Shown here piece after piece: positions 55,866 through 64,000 of a DNA stretch of 64,000 nt. Position 1 is the stretch's first letter; every line of letters begins with the position of its first letter. The position numbers and the translations under genes are program-made. The DNA comes from Polaribacter filamentus (lineage in GTDB: Bacteria > Bacteroidota > Bacteroidia > Flavobacteriales > Flavobacteriaceae). The notes under the pieces were generated by a model. It made no database searches. It was not told the DNA's origin and was given only the letters and a program-made list of their open reading frames with translations. The stretch covers positions 1,791,001 to 1,855,000 of the forward strand of contig NZ_MQUA01000013.1 in the NCBI RefSeq assembly GCF_002943715.1, given 5' to 3'.

Positions 55866-56965
55866 GTGTCTGTGAATAACAAAAGACTTTATTTTATTGA
55901 TATTATTAGAGCTTTTGCAATATTAATGATGTTGCAAGGTCATTTTATAGATACCCTTTTAGCTACACAATATAGAGACTTAAATGCAATACCCTTCTCT
56001 GTTTGGTCCTATTTTAGAGGAATTACTGCTCCAACTTTTTTTACAATCTCAGGATTAGTTTTTACTTATTTATTACTAAAAGCAAAAGAAAAAGGAGAAA
56101 CGAATTTGAGAATGAGAAAAGGACTTTTTAGAGGATCTTTTTTAATTTTTGTGGGTTATTTAATACGAATTCCTTTCTTTAGATGGTTTACAGGAGAATT
56201 TAGCACCTATTTTTTAGTGATAGATGTGTTGCAATGTATTGGACTTAGTTTAATCTTAATTGTTACTCTTTATTATTTATGTAATAAAAAAACACTTATT
56301 TTTTCTGTGATTAACTTATTCTTAGGTATCGTTATTTTTTTAACAGAAAGAATGTATTATAATTTAAATTTCGAAAAACTTCCGCTCGTATTTAGTAATT
56401 ATATTTCTAAAGCAAATGGCTCTGTTTTTACGATTATACCTTGGTTTGGCTATGTTGCATTTGGTGCTTTTATAGCAACTTTATTTCATGGATATCTAAA
56501 AAAACCCAAATTTAAAACAGCTATAATATCCTCCTTTTTTATTACCGGGTTTGTCTTAATTTTTTATTCATCACATATATTAACTTCAATCTATAGGGTA
56601 ACACACATCAAAATATTTTTAGAATCTGCCGATTACAACTACCTATTTACAAGATTAGGCAACGTTTTATTATACTTCGCTTTTTTCTATTCTTTTGAAG
56701 AATACCTAAAATTACCTTTAATTTTAAAGATTGGACAGAAAACACTATCTATTTATATAATTCATTTTATAATTATTTATGGCAGTTTTACAGGCATAGG
56801 ATTAAATACAATAATTGGCAAAAATTTAACGCCTATACAAGGTGTTTTTGGGCAATTATTTTCTTAATTTGTGTTTGTATTATTTCATTCTATTATGTAA
56901 AAACCAACGCATTTTTATATAGTCGTTTAAGGCGTTTATTTGATAAACTCAAAAAGATATTCTAA
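55866..56965 (+). CDS. DUF1624/HGSNAT-like membrane acyltransferase (apparent frameshift)
   Basis: About 366 residues with roughly nine membrane helices. RLYFIDIIRAFAILMMLQGH is the signature of heparan-alpha-glucosaminide N-acetyltransferase-like (DUF1624) proteins, with the conserved His; also SYFRGITAPTFFTISG, FFRWFTGEF and IDVLQCIGLSLI. The frame stops at 56867 after QGVFGQLFS. Adding one G to the G3 run at 56850-56852 gives QGVFGAIIFLICVCIISFYY and a natural basic end at KKIF (stop 56963-56965). The substrate is unknown. Located outside the island, so the frameshift is not due to island decay. Confidence 0.8.
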
Positions 56966-56986
56966 CTTTCAACTTCTACTTTGTGC

Positions 56987-57874
56987 ATGAAATATTATAT
57001 ATCTTTTCTATTTATATTTTGTTTTAAATTAAGTTTTTCTCAGGTTTTATATTTAGACAAAGGATTTAGTGTTTCAAAAAAAACTCATACATACAAGACT
57101 ATTGATGCTACAAAAAAATTAAAATTTGATTTTTATAAGCCAGTAGAAGCAATAGATGAATCGCCTTTACTAATCTATGTTCATGGTGGTGGTTTTTCTG
57201 GAGGGAAAAGAAATAGTAAAAATGCCGTACGTTTTGCAAAACAAATGGCAGAGCGCGGTTATGCTGTTGCATCAGTCTCTTATCGTTTAACTATGCGAAA
57301 CGTAGGTTTTGGATGCACTACTAATTATTCGGATAAAATTAAAGCCTTTAATTCAGCATCCGAAGATACTAGTTTTGCTGTAAAATATATCCTTAAAAAT
57401 AAGGAGCAATTTAATGTTAGTTCTAATAAAATAATACTAATAGGAACTAGTGCGGGTGCAGAAACTGTTTTAAACCTTGTGTATGTGCATAAAAATAAAA
57501 TTTTACCGGAACATTTTAAGTTTGCTGGCGTAATTAGTATGGCTGGCGCGGTTACTTCTGTAAAAAATATTACTTCAAAAAATGCAATCCCTACTCAACT
57601 TTTTCATGGAACAAATGACAAATTAGTTCCTTATAAAATTGCATCTCATCATTATTGCAGTAAAAAATCAAATGGGTATTTACTACTTTATGGCTCCAAG
57701 TCCATAGCTGATAAATTAAAAAAAATAGGAAAACCGTTTTATTTATATACCGTTAAAAAAGGAGACCATAGTTGGTCTATAAGACCTATGATTTACGCTA
57801 AAACTGAAATTATAGATTTCTTGTATTATGATGTTTTGAAAAAGAAAAATAGACAAACGGAAATTACTATATAA
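56987..57874 (+). CDS. Secreted alpha/beta-hydrolase (esterase/lipase type)
   Basis: 295 residues from MKYYISFLFIFCFKLSFSQ (signal peptide); an ATG two codons earlier also exists. The oxyanion motif is LLIYVHGGGFSGGKR (HGGG), the nucleophile elbow is LIGTSAGAET (GxSxG), with the acid in HGTNDKLVPY and the catalytic His in KKGDHSW. This is the hormone-sensitive-lipase/carboxylesterase-like family. Substrate unknown. It follows the acyltransferase after ~20 nt and may share its transcript. Confidence 0.85.
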   Translation: MKYYISFLFIFCFKLSFSQVLYLDKGFSVSKKTHTYKTIDATKKLKFDFYKPVEAIDESPLLIYVHGGGFSGGKRNSKNAVRFAKQMAERGYAVASVSYRLTMRNVGFGCTTNYSDKIKAFNSASEDTSFAVKYILKNKEQFNVSSNKIILIGTSAGAETVLNLVYVHKNKILPEHFKFAGVISMAGAVTSVKNITSKNAIPTQLFHGTNDKLVPYKIASHHYCSKKSNGYLLLYGSKSIADKLKKIGKPFYLYTVKKGDHSWSIRPMIYAKTEIIDFLYYDVLKKKNRQTEITI

Positions 57875-57932
57875 AAAACCAGTTGAAATATTAAAAATTT
57901 CAACTGTTTTTAAATTAATTCAAATTTAATAT

Positions 57933-59444
57933 TTATTCTCCTTGCCCTAAAGAGAAACCTCTTTTTCCATCAAACTCATATAAATTTTCGGTTTTTATAA
58001 TTTCAAAACCTTTATGATGCAATAGCGATTGTAAAGCTATAATTTTCTCAAAATCTACTTGGTTATAAACTTTTTCACCATCAATTTTAGAATCTACATC
58101 AACAAATCTGCATCTCCAATGATCTGTACAGTAGGTTTCTTTCATTCCTTCAGGGTAAACTTTTACACCTCTGTTTGTAATCATTTTTAATTTCATTTTA
58201 AACGAATTGATGCTAATTAAAGTATCTCCAATTTCATTTGGATTTTTACCTTTCCAATTGATAAAAATATCAACACCCACTAAAACCTGTTTTTGCTCTT
58301 TTCTTACATATTCTGGAATAACAATTTTTCCATTTCCAGCGGATAAATTACTAACAGGTAATTGTTGAGGAGTTTTTCCTAAATTCTTTATAATTTGATC
58401 TGCAAATTCGCTTGTTGAAACAATTTCTTTGGTAATTGCTTCTTGATAAACGTCTGCTGTATGATAACCTTGCTCTAAAGTTGTTAACCAAGCATTTTTA
58501 ATGGCATCCGCAATTTGAGTTTTACCAACATGGGATAACATCATTACTGCTGCATTTAACAATCCTGACGGATTTGCTATTTTTTGACCAGCAATATCCA
58601 GTCCAGAACCATGAATAGCTTCAAACATTGCAACGTTTGTCCCAATATTTGCAGAACCAGCCATACCGACAGAACCAGCAATTTCTGCTGCAATATCAGA
58701 AATAATATCACCATATAAATTTGACGTTACAATAACATCGTAATTATTGGGATTTGCTGCTAAACGTGCTGAACCTATATCTATAATTTGAGAATTACTT
58801 TCAATTTCTGGATATTCTACTGCAATTTCTTTAAAAACATTATGAAATAAACCATCTGTTAATTTCATAATATTGTCGTTAACCATACAAGTAACTTTTT
58901 TTCTTCCATACGCTTTTGCATATTCAAAGGCATATCGTACAATTTTTTCGCAACCAGGTCTTGTAATTAATTTTAAACATTGTACAACATCTTGTGTTTG
59001 TTGATGCTCAATTCCTGCATATAAATCCTCTTCATTTTCTCTTACAATAACCACATCCATTCCTGCAAAATTGGTTTTTACATAAGGCGCATAAGCAGTT
59101 ACAGGACGTACATTTGCAAATAACCCTAAAGATTTACGCAACGTAACATTTAAACTTTTGTAACCTTTACCTTGTGGAGTTGTAATAGGTGCTTTTAAAA
59201 TAATTTTATTTTTATGGATGATTTTCCAAGTACTTTTTTCAATTCCTGCAGAATTTCCAGATAAATAAACCTGCTCTCCTATTTCAATTTTCTCTATTTG
59301 AATATTTGCGCCAGCAGCTTCTAAAATCTTTAAAGTAGCCTCCATAATTTCAGGACCAATTCCATCTCCATAAGCAACAGCTACTTTTGTAATATCTTGG
59401 TTAAAAACTTTTTTTAATTCTTCTTTTATTTGAGTATTTTCCAT
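57933..59444 (-). CDS. icd: Isocitrate dehydrogenase (NADP-dependent type)
   Basis: 503 residues; converts isocitrate to 2-oxoglutarate in the TCA cycle. Features: VAYGDGIGPEIMEATL at the N-terminus, ITTPQGKGYKSLNVTLRK (Ser in the isocitrate site), VVIVRENEEDLYAGIEHQ (catalytic Tyr), KVTCMVNDNIMKLTDG (Lys and Asn), NLYGDIISDIAAEIAGSVGM and EAIHGSGLDIAGQKIANPSG (NADP loop). A C-terminal ~120-residue extension is present beyond the classical core; this length class (~480-500) is common in some bacteria. Chromosomal. Confidence 0.93.
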   Translation of the reverse strand: MENTQIKEELKKVFNQDITKVAVAYGDGIGPEIMEATLKILEAAGANIQIEKIEIGEQVYLSGNSAGIEKSTWKIIHKNKIILKAPITTPQGKGYKSLNVTLRKSLGLFANVRPVTAYAPYVKTNFAGMDVVIVRENEEDLYAGIEHQQTQDVVQCLKLITRPGCEKIVRYAFEYAKAYGRKKVTCMVNDNIMKLTDGLFHNVFKEIAVEYPEIESNSQIIDIGSARLAANPNNYDVIVTSNLYGDIISDIAAEIAGSVGMAGSANIGTNVAMFEAIHGSGLDIAGQKIANPSGLLNAAVMMLSHVGKTQIADAIKNAWLTTLEQGYHTADVYQEAITKEIVSTSEFADQIIKNLGKTPQQLPVSNLSAGNGKIVIPEYVRKEQKQVLVGVDIFINWKGKNPNEIGDTLISINSFKMKLKMITNRGVKVYPEGMKETYCTDHWRCRFVDVDSKIDGEKVYNQVDFEKIIALQSLLHHKGFEIIKTENLYEFDGKRGFSLGQGE

Positions 59445-59769
59445 GATTATTTATTTTGATGATGTGAATATCAAAAAATAAATTCATTTATTTTTATATA
59501 TGTTTTTATATAATGTATAAAATATTTTTATGTATATTTTTTTAAGGTTGATGCATAAGTTAAGTTTGATTCAAAAATTAAGAGTTTCAAATCCGAATGA
59601 ACTACTAGCAATTTTATTATATAAAAATCCTAACCTTTTAAAGTTTAGGATTTGATATTTTTAAGCCTGTCCTGTAGGTCCAAAATTCATCGGAATTGGT
59701 GACTGATCTCTAATAATTTTATACCGTCCGATATTCTTGTAAATTTATTTTTTAAATATAGGAATGCTA
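59445..59769. other. Intergenic region with hairpin and short ORF fragment
   Basis: An inverted repeat AAATCCTAA...TTAGGATTT near 59626-59654 with TATTTTT after it could terminate plus-strand transcription. On the minus strand, about 59750-59663 encodes IYKNIGRYKIIRDQSPIPMN then FGPTGQA and a stop without a start, perhaps the end of a decayed gene. Confidence 0.35.
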
Positions 59770-60528
59770 TCACTTATTTTTTTTATTCAAAAAATTACGC
59801 CAACTAACACCAAAACCCACGTAAAGATAACCAAATGTAAGCAGTTCAGTTGCTTTTGTTGGAGTCGTATACGAGGCAAATAAATTCAGCTTTACATTAT
59901 CAAATCTGTAGCTAATAGTTTTGCCTGCGCTCAACATTAATCTTCTAGGATTTTCTCTTAAATGTTCAATTTGGCTTCCTAGAGAAAAGTTCCCTAAACT
60001 GGTGAACGCTATTTTATTATAATTTGCATAGGCTAATCTTATTGGAATATGGAACGAAAAAGTATTAATATCCTCATCATAGTTATGTATTCTATAATTT
60101 AAATTTAGTTGGGCAAAGAATTTATCATAGCTGAAATTAGCATATCTAGTTTTATCTTCGAAATGTATATTATTAAAATTACCATGACCATAACCCATAA
60201 AGTTTTCTATATAAAAGTGTTTGTCAGAAGAAATATTGGTGTAGCCAACAGCAACATCAATGCTTTTACCATTAGAGTTGTAATCTTTTAAATCTGAATG
60301 ATTTTTTGCATAGGTTGCGCTTGCCTGAACTATTACATGATCTGTAATAGCATAATTACTATTTACATTAAAATTCCTAGATTCTGTACTTACATCAACT
60401 CCTCCTGAAATGGTATAATCTCCTTTACTTTCTATATCGGATATAATAAGAGGCGCATGCAAGTAATGCGGAGGTAAACATGAGGTAAACAACAATAATG
60501 AGAATAAAATAAAAAGAATGTATTTCAT
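59770..60528 (-). CDS. Putative outer-membrane beta-barrel lipoprotein
   Basis: About 252 residues from MKYILFILFSLLLFTSC; the lipobox-like LFTSC suggests lipid attachment at Cys17. The mature protein shows alternating beta strands (YTISGGVDVSTES, VIVQASATYAKNHS, FFAQLNLNYRIHNYD, KLNLFASYTTPTKA, LYVGFGVSWRN) that fit an outer-membrane barrel or porin-like fold with a terminal aromatic residue pattern. An ATG 8 codons upstream is possible. No specific family recognised. Confidence 0.65.
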   Translation of the reverse strand: MKYILFILFSLLLFTSCLPPHYLHAPLIISDIESKGDYTISGGVDVSTESRNFNVNSNYAITDHVIVQASATYAKNHSDLKDYNSNGKSIDVAVGYTNISSDKHFYIENFMGYGHGNFNNIHFEDKTRYANFSYDKFFAQLNLNYRIHNYDEDINTFSFHIPIRLAYANYNKIAFTSLGNFSLGSQIEHLRENPRRLMLSAGKTISYRFDNVKLNLFASYTTPTKATELLTFGYLYVGFGVSWRNFLNKKNK

Positions 60529-60576
60529 ATAATTCGTTTTTTTTAACATCAATTCTAGCTTATTAGAACTTCTTAT

Positions 60577-61844
60577 TTACTGATACGCCTCAAAACTATA
60601 TGCATATAAATGACTTAAAGCAATTACTTTAGCAGGATTGCCATTTTTAGCAGGAAATACATAAACTGCATTCGTTTTAAAACTATTGCCTGCAGGTTCG
60701 CCTAAACTACTTGCCCCTAGTTTCCAAACATGTTGCCCGGTTTCTGTATCTATTGCATGTAATTTACCTGTAGAACCACCTACAAAATAAGCAATACCAT
60801 TTAAATAACTAATTCTTCCACTAGTGCCTGCGCTTTCTGTTTTCCATAAAATAGCTCCATTTTCTGGATGAATACCATAGGTAAACGTGTCTTCATTATT
60901 GGCAATAATTTTATCATCTTCAATTATAAAACCCGAAAATAAAAAATCTTGTGGAAAAGGTTTTCGCCAAATTTGTTCTCCAGTTTCTAGGTTATGGCAC
61001 ACAATATTTTTACCAACCCAGGCGTACAATTTACCATTATAAATCTTTGGTTCATAAGCACTACTGTTTTGTGTTGGAGGTGCCATTAATTTACGTTCAT
61101 AAACCCACGCTTTAGTGCTATCATCATACAAACCTAAATATGTATTTACAACCCAGTTTGGAGACGGTTCTGCATAAGTTATAGCATAAAGGTTAGTACT
61201 ATTAGGCAGTTTTATAACATTGGTAATTGCGCCAATTAAATTATTAGGATTAATATAATCTCCTGCATAATTTGCTCTTATAACTTCTGTGGTTATATCT
61301 CCTGTATTTATATCTGTTTTAGTGGCTATAAACTCTTCATAACCATTAGTATCGATAATTGTTGCTAAATTAAAAAAAAATTATCTATACTTGGATATAG
61401 TCTACTCTCAAAAGAACTATCTCTCTGAAATCTCCATTGAGTAGTTCCAGTATCTAAATTAATACCATAGCTTCTACTACCAGTTTGATATGTCAGTAAA
61501 TTATTATTTTGATAATAATAAGAAATATCAATTTGATTAGAATAGGGCAAATAACTATCATTCCAATTCCAGATAGTTTCTCCATTATCTGAGTTAATTA
61601 GTGTTAAAAAACGATTATTCTCCCCATTAGTAGTTGGTATCGCTATATTACCCTTATAATAAATAGCCTGTGATAGGTATGCGTTAGAGTTAAAAGACTT
61701 GTCATTGTGTAATGATTTCTTCCATTGGTAAGGTAAGGAGAAAACCACGCCGTCAGGATCTATTTGTAGGAGATTAGCATCTTCTTTATGGCATGATGCC
61801 ATAAAGAAGATACTGGAGATTAGTGTGATAAAAAAATATTTCAT
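60577..61844 (-). CDS. PQQ-like beta-propeller lipoprotein (apparent frameshift)
   Basis: About 420 residues. Signal and lipobox: FFITLISSIFFMASCHKED. Propeller repeats include LINSDNGETIWNWND, LDTGTTQWRFQRD, NLETGEQIWRKPF, GIHPENGAILWKTESAGTSG and IDTETGQHVWKLGA. The frame closes at the T9 run (plus-strand A9, 61372-61380) after SIDNFF; one added base continues with NLATIIDTNGYEEFIATKTD into the long downstream part. One gene, probably an assembly error. It resembles BamB-type propellers, but the role is unknown. Confidence 0.75.
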
Positions 61845-61849
61845 AATTA

Positions 61850-63144
61850 TTAGTTTTTAGCAGTTCTAAAAAAATCACCTGGAGCTCTATCAAAAATTTG
61901 ATTAAATCGAAGTCTCGTAATATCTCCTTGGGAGCTGCTTCTCATATCTCTTACTTCTATATGGTTGGCACCTTCTACTTTGTATTTATTATCATTAGGG
62001 ATGCCTTGTAATTCTTGTGTATATTGTGGTAATAATCCATCACTTGGGTAATTAACACTAACATATCTAGTTCGTTGTACCCATTTCCATTCTCCACAAT
62101 CTTCATCTGGAGGAAGTCTTTCAGCTGTTTTCTGTTGTACTTCAATTCTTGGAGGATACGCACAAGGAATCCATGTATTTGTCCAATATTTTTGCGCTTC
62201 TCTTCTTGTTGTTTTTATTAGTGAACTCCAAATATTTTCACTATCGTCTATCCAGTTTCTCCCTTTTTTCCATTGTGTAGCTCTATAAGTATAAGTTGCA
62301 GTTAAACCCCAAAGAAAAGGATTCCAAAAGCCTGCTACACCTGTAACTACTGCTAAAGAAGTATTATATACATAAAAACCATGATACACCCCTCTTCCAG
62401 AATTTATAGGTCCTAACAAACTACTATCATTATTATTTAAAGTAGAACCAAACATTCTCCAATGCACAGGGCTTGTTTCTTCTCCCCACATAGAAATTCT
62501 AGGTAAAGAAGAATTATAATTGTTAATAGCATTTATTGTTGGACTCCCTACCCTTAAGTCAGCATTTGTAACTGGCGTTCCTTGTAGCGTCTGCACCAAA
62601 TCATTATCTATGAATTTTTTACACAGCGTGTTGGTCGCTAAATTAGAAACGATGCCCCAAGGTAAAGAAAATACTTGTGCTAAAGGGCCATCTGCTATTT
62701 TATTACAGGCATTTTGTGCTGCGGCAGTTACACTTCCATCTAATAAAGAATTAGAAATAGGCGCACCATAATTAGGAGAAGTAACGGTAATATAGCCACC
62801 AAAAACTTTATTACTTGCAGTAGTAGTTCTATCTACATCTCTAATCATTAAACCTCCCATACTATGTCCGATACCTATATTACTAGCATTTTTTGCTCCA
62901 TTACCAAAAGAATTCATAGCACTTCTTACCTGATTACCTGCATTATTTATGCCATTATCTGTATTATAAGAAGTTCTTAAACTATTTATTTTTCGTTCAT
63001 TATCAAATATTTCATTATAATTTTCCCAAGAGCTTGCATCTCCATCTAATCCATGCACCCAAGCTACGTTTCTTTGTGCATTAACAGCCAGCACACCAAG
63101 TAACAAAATATTTAATAGTATTGTTTTTTGTAGTATTTTTTCAT
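61850..63144 (-). CDS. Secreted alpha/beta-hydrolase, PGAP1/lipase-like (apparent 5' frameshift)
   Basis: About 431 residues. The mature part begins AQRNVAWVHGLDGDASSWEN; the nucleophile elbow is IGIGHSMGGLMIRDV (GHSMGG), as in PGAP1-like and triacylglycerol lipases. Upstream sequence encodes ILQKTILLNILLLGVLAVNA, a signal peptide, and an ATG at 63144 joins it if one base is added to the T6 run at 63136-63141. A catalytic His is likely in EGANHIEVRD near the C-terminus. It lies 6 nt upstream of the propeller lipoprotein and a few nt after the 63149 gene, so probably an operon. Confidence 0.75.
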
Positions 63145-63148
63145 CTTT

Positions 63149-64000
63149 TTATAGGTTTAAATTAAATTGCATGTCATCAATTTTAGAATAGCTAATCATA
63201 TCTACCTCATCACCTGAAGGAAGTTGTAGCTTCTGTGTCGTTTTTATGGCATTTAAAGATTTTACTTCTCCCGTATTATAACCAAAAAAAGTGCTTTGTA
63301 GAAGTTGATTATTTTGGTCGTATATTCTAGTACCCACAATTTTATTAAGTGTTTTATCGATTAATAAAACAGATTCTTGGTTCATTGCTTGCTCAATATT
63401 ATTTAAAGGCATCCGTAATGTAACATAATTTTCTCCTTGTTCTATAATTGTAATAGGACTTCCAGAGGAAGATTTTTGAAGAAGAATGTTGTCTTCTAAA
63501 TCCTTAATAAATTCTTCTAAATTTCCTATTAATTGATGACCTTGCATGGATGTAATAACTTCGTTAATTTTTTCAGGCGAAGATTTAGAGCCGATTTCTT
63601 TTATGGTTTTTACAAGTTCGCTATGATTTGGAATCGGAATGTTCTCTGTATTTAATAGTTTTCCACTTACATCATAAAATTTAATGGTGTTTCCTGTAAT
63701 AACCGTTTTTACAATTTTAGGAAAAGGATCCGGCAAAATTTGATGCTGTACATTTGTTTTTTCAGTAAAACTTTTTTCTTCAATGATTATATCCATTTGT
63801 CCATCTTCGAATAACGCCATTGTTATTTCCTGTTTTTCGCTACTTGGATTCAGTAACGCTAAATTCAAACCAGCAATTTTTGTTGAACCAGTATCATAAT
63901 CTCTTGAAGTTGTCATTGTATAAGATACACTTAACAAAGCATCATTATAATTTTCAGTTGTTGGGTTTTTGGTATTGCCATTTTGTGGATTTTTCAAATA
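63149..64000 (-). CDS. Unknown protein, partial (5' end outside window)
   Basis: At least 283 residues visible, ending KIDDMQFNLNL. The reading frame is open to the window edge, so the start is not seen. The content is beta-rich (FEDGQMDIIIEEKSF, NTIKFYDVSGKLLN, GENYVTLRMPLNNIE) with no membrane helix in view; probably exported, judging from its operon with a lipase-like protein and a propeller lipoprotein. Not recognised. Confidence 0.6.
   Translation of the reverse strand, partial: YLKNPQNGNTKNPTTENYNDALLSVSYTMTTSRDYDTGSTKIAGLNLALLNPSSEKQEITMALFEDGQMDIIIEEKSFTEKTNVQHQILPDPFPKIVKTVITGNTIKFYDVSGKLLNTENIPIPNHSELVKTIKEIGSKSSPEKINEVITSMQGHQLIGNLEEFIKDLEDNILLQKSSSGSPITIIEQGENYVTLRMPLNNIEQAMNQESVLLIDKTLNKIVGTRIYDQNNQLLQSTFFGYNTGEVKSLNAIKTTQKLQLPSGDEVDMISYSKIDDMQFNLNL

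Overview
The window is an AT-rich stretch of a Flavobacteriaceae (Bacteroidota) chromosome. The evidence is type IX secretion (T9SS) sorting domains, promoters of the TAnnTTTG type, a Bacteroidota-type integrase that lacks the usual first catalytic arginine, and flavobacterial housekeeping genes (tgt, rluF, alkB, aroC, icd). I cannot fix the genus.

Chromosomal backbone lies at 1-3329 (tgt fragment, rluF, alkB, a small membrane protein) and again from tRNA-Ser(UGA) at 54364-54448 to the end (aroC, a DUF1624-type acyltransferase, an esterase, icd, secreted and lipoprotein genes). Between them sits a genomic island of about 51 kb. A 14-bp copy of the tRNA-Ser 3' end lies at 3330-3343 (attL) and the original at 54362-54375 (attR). 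A tyrosine integrase lies next to the tRNA, and both ends carry a related 25-bp bipartite site. I see no conjugation genes.

The island from left to right: (a) 3999-10383, a translationally coupled five-gene operon: PLD-nuclease/J-domain protein, vWA protein, PP2C phosphatase, Ser/Thr kinase with beta-rich tail, and a DUF4407 membrane protein; this extends the TerY-P phosphorylation triad. (b) 10970-18132, a WYL regulator, an unknown gene, a PcfJ-like protein, a tiny double zinc-knuckle protein, a Cas4/RecB-like DUF2779 nuclease broken by an IS5 element, and an Mrr-type nuclease; three of these genes share a rigid promoter element. (c) 18371-34699, a type I restriction-modification locus (hsdR, hsdS, hsdM) with an embedded McrBC-type system, a YgjP-like metalloprotease, a DUF2130 protein, a second WYL regulator, and two cargo genes in a duplicated hsdS-mcrB slot. 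(d) 34884-38204, decayed hipA and endonuclease I fragments, unknown genes and an IS1595-type insertion. (e) 38227-46858, secreted/T9SS genes with a tandemly duplicated unit encoding FISUMP-domain proteins whose C-terminal segments look like variable regions of a diversity-generating retroelement (DGR). (f) 46988-50812, two copies of a long noncoding repeat around a Fic gene and an hsdR fragment. (g) 50986-54102, small integration-module genes and the integrase.

At least eleven genes, inside and outside the island, appear frameshifted, and each is restored by adding one base to a short homopolymer run. This points to systematic one-base homopolymer losses in the assembly rather than eleven pseudogenes. 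I annotate those genes as probably intact and separate them from real decay (hipA, endA and hsdR fragments, IS-broken DUF2779, T9SS chimeras).
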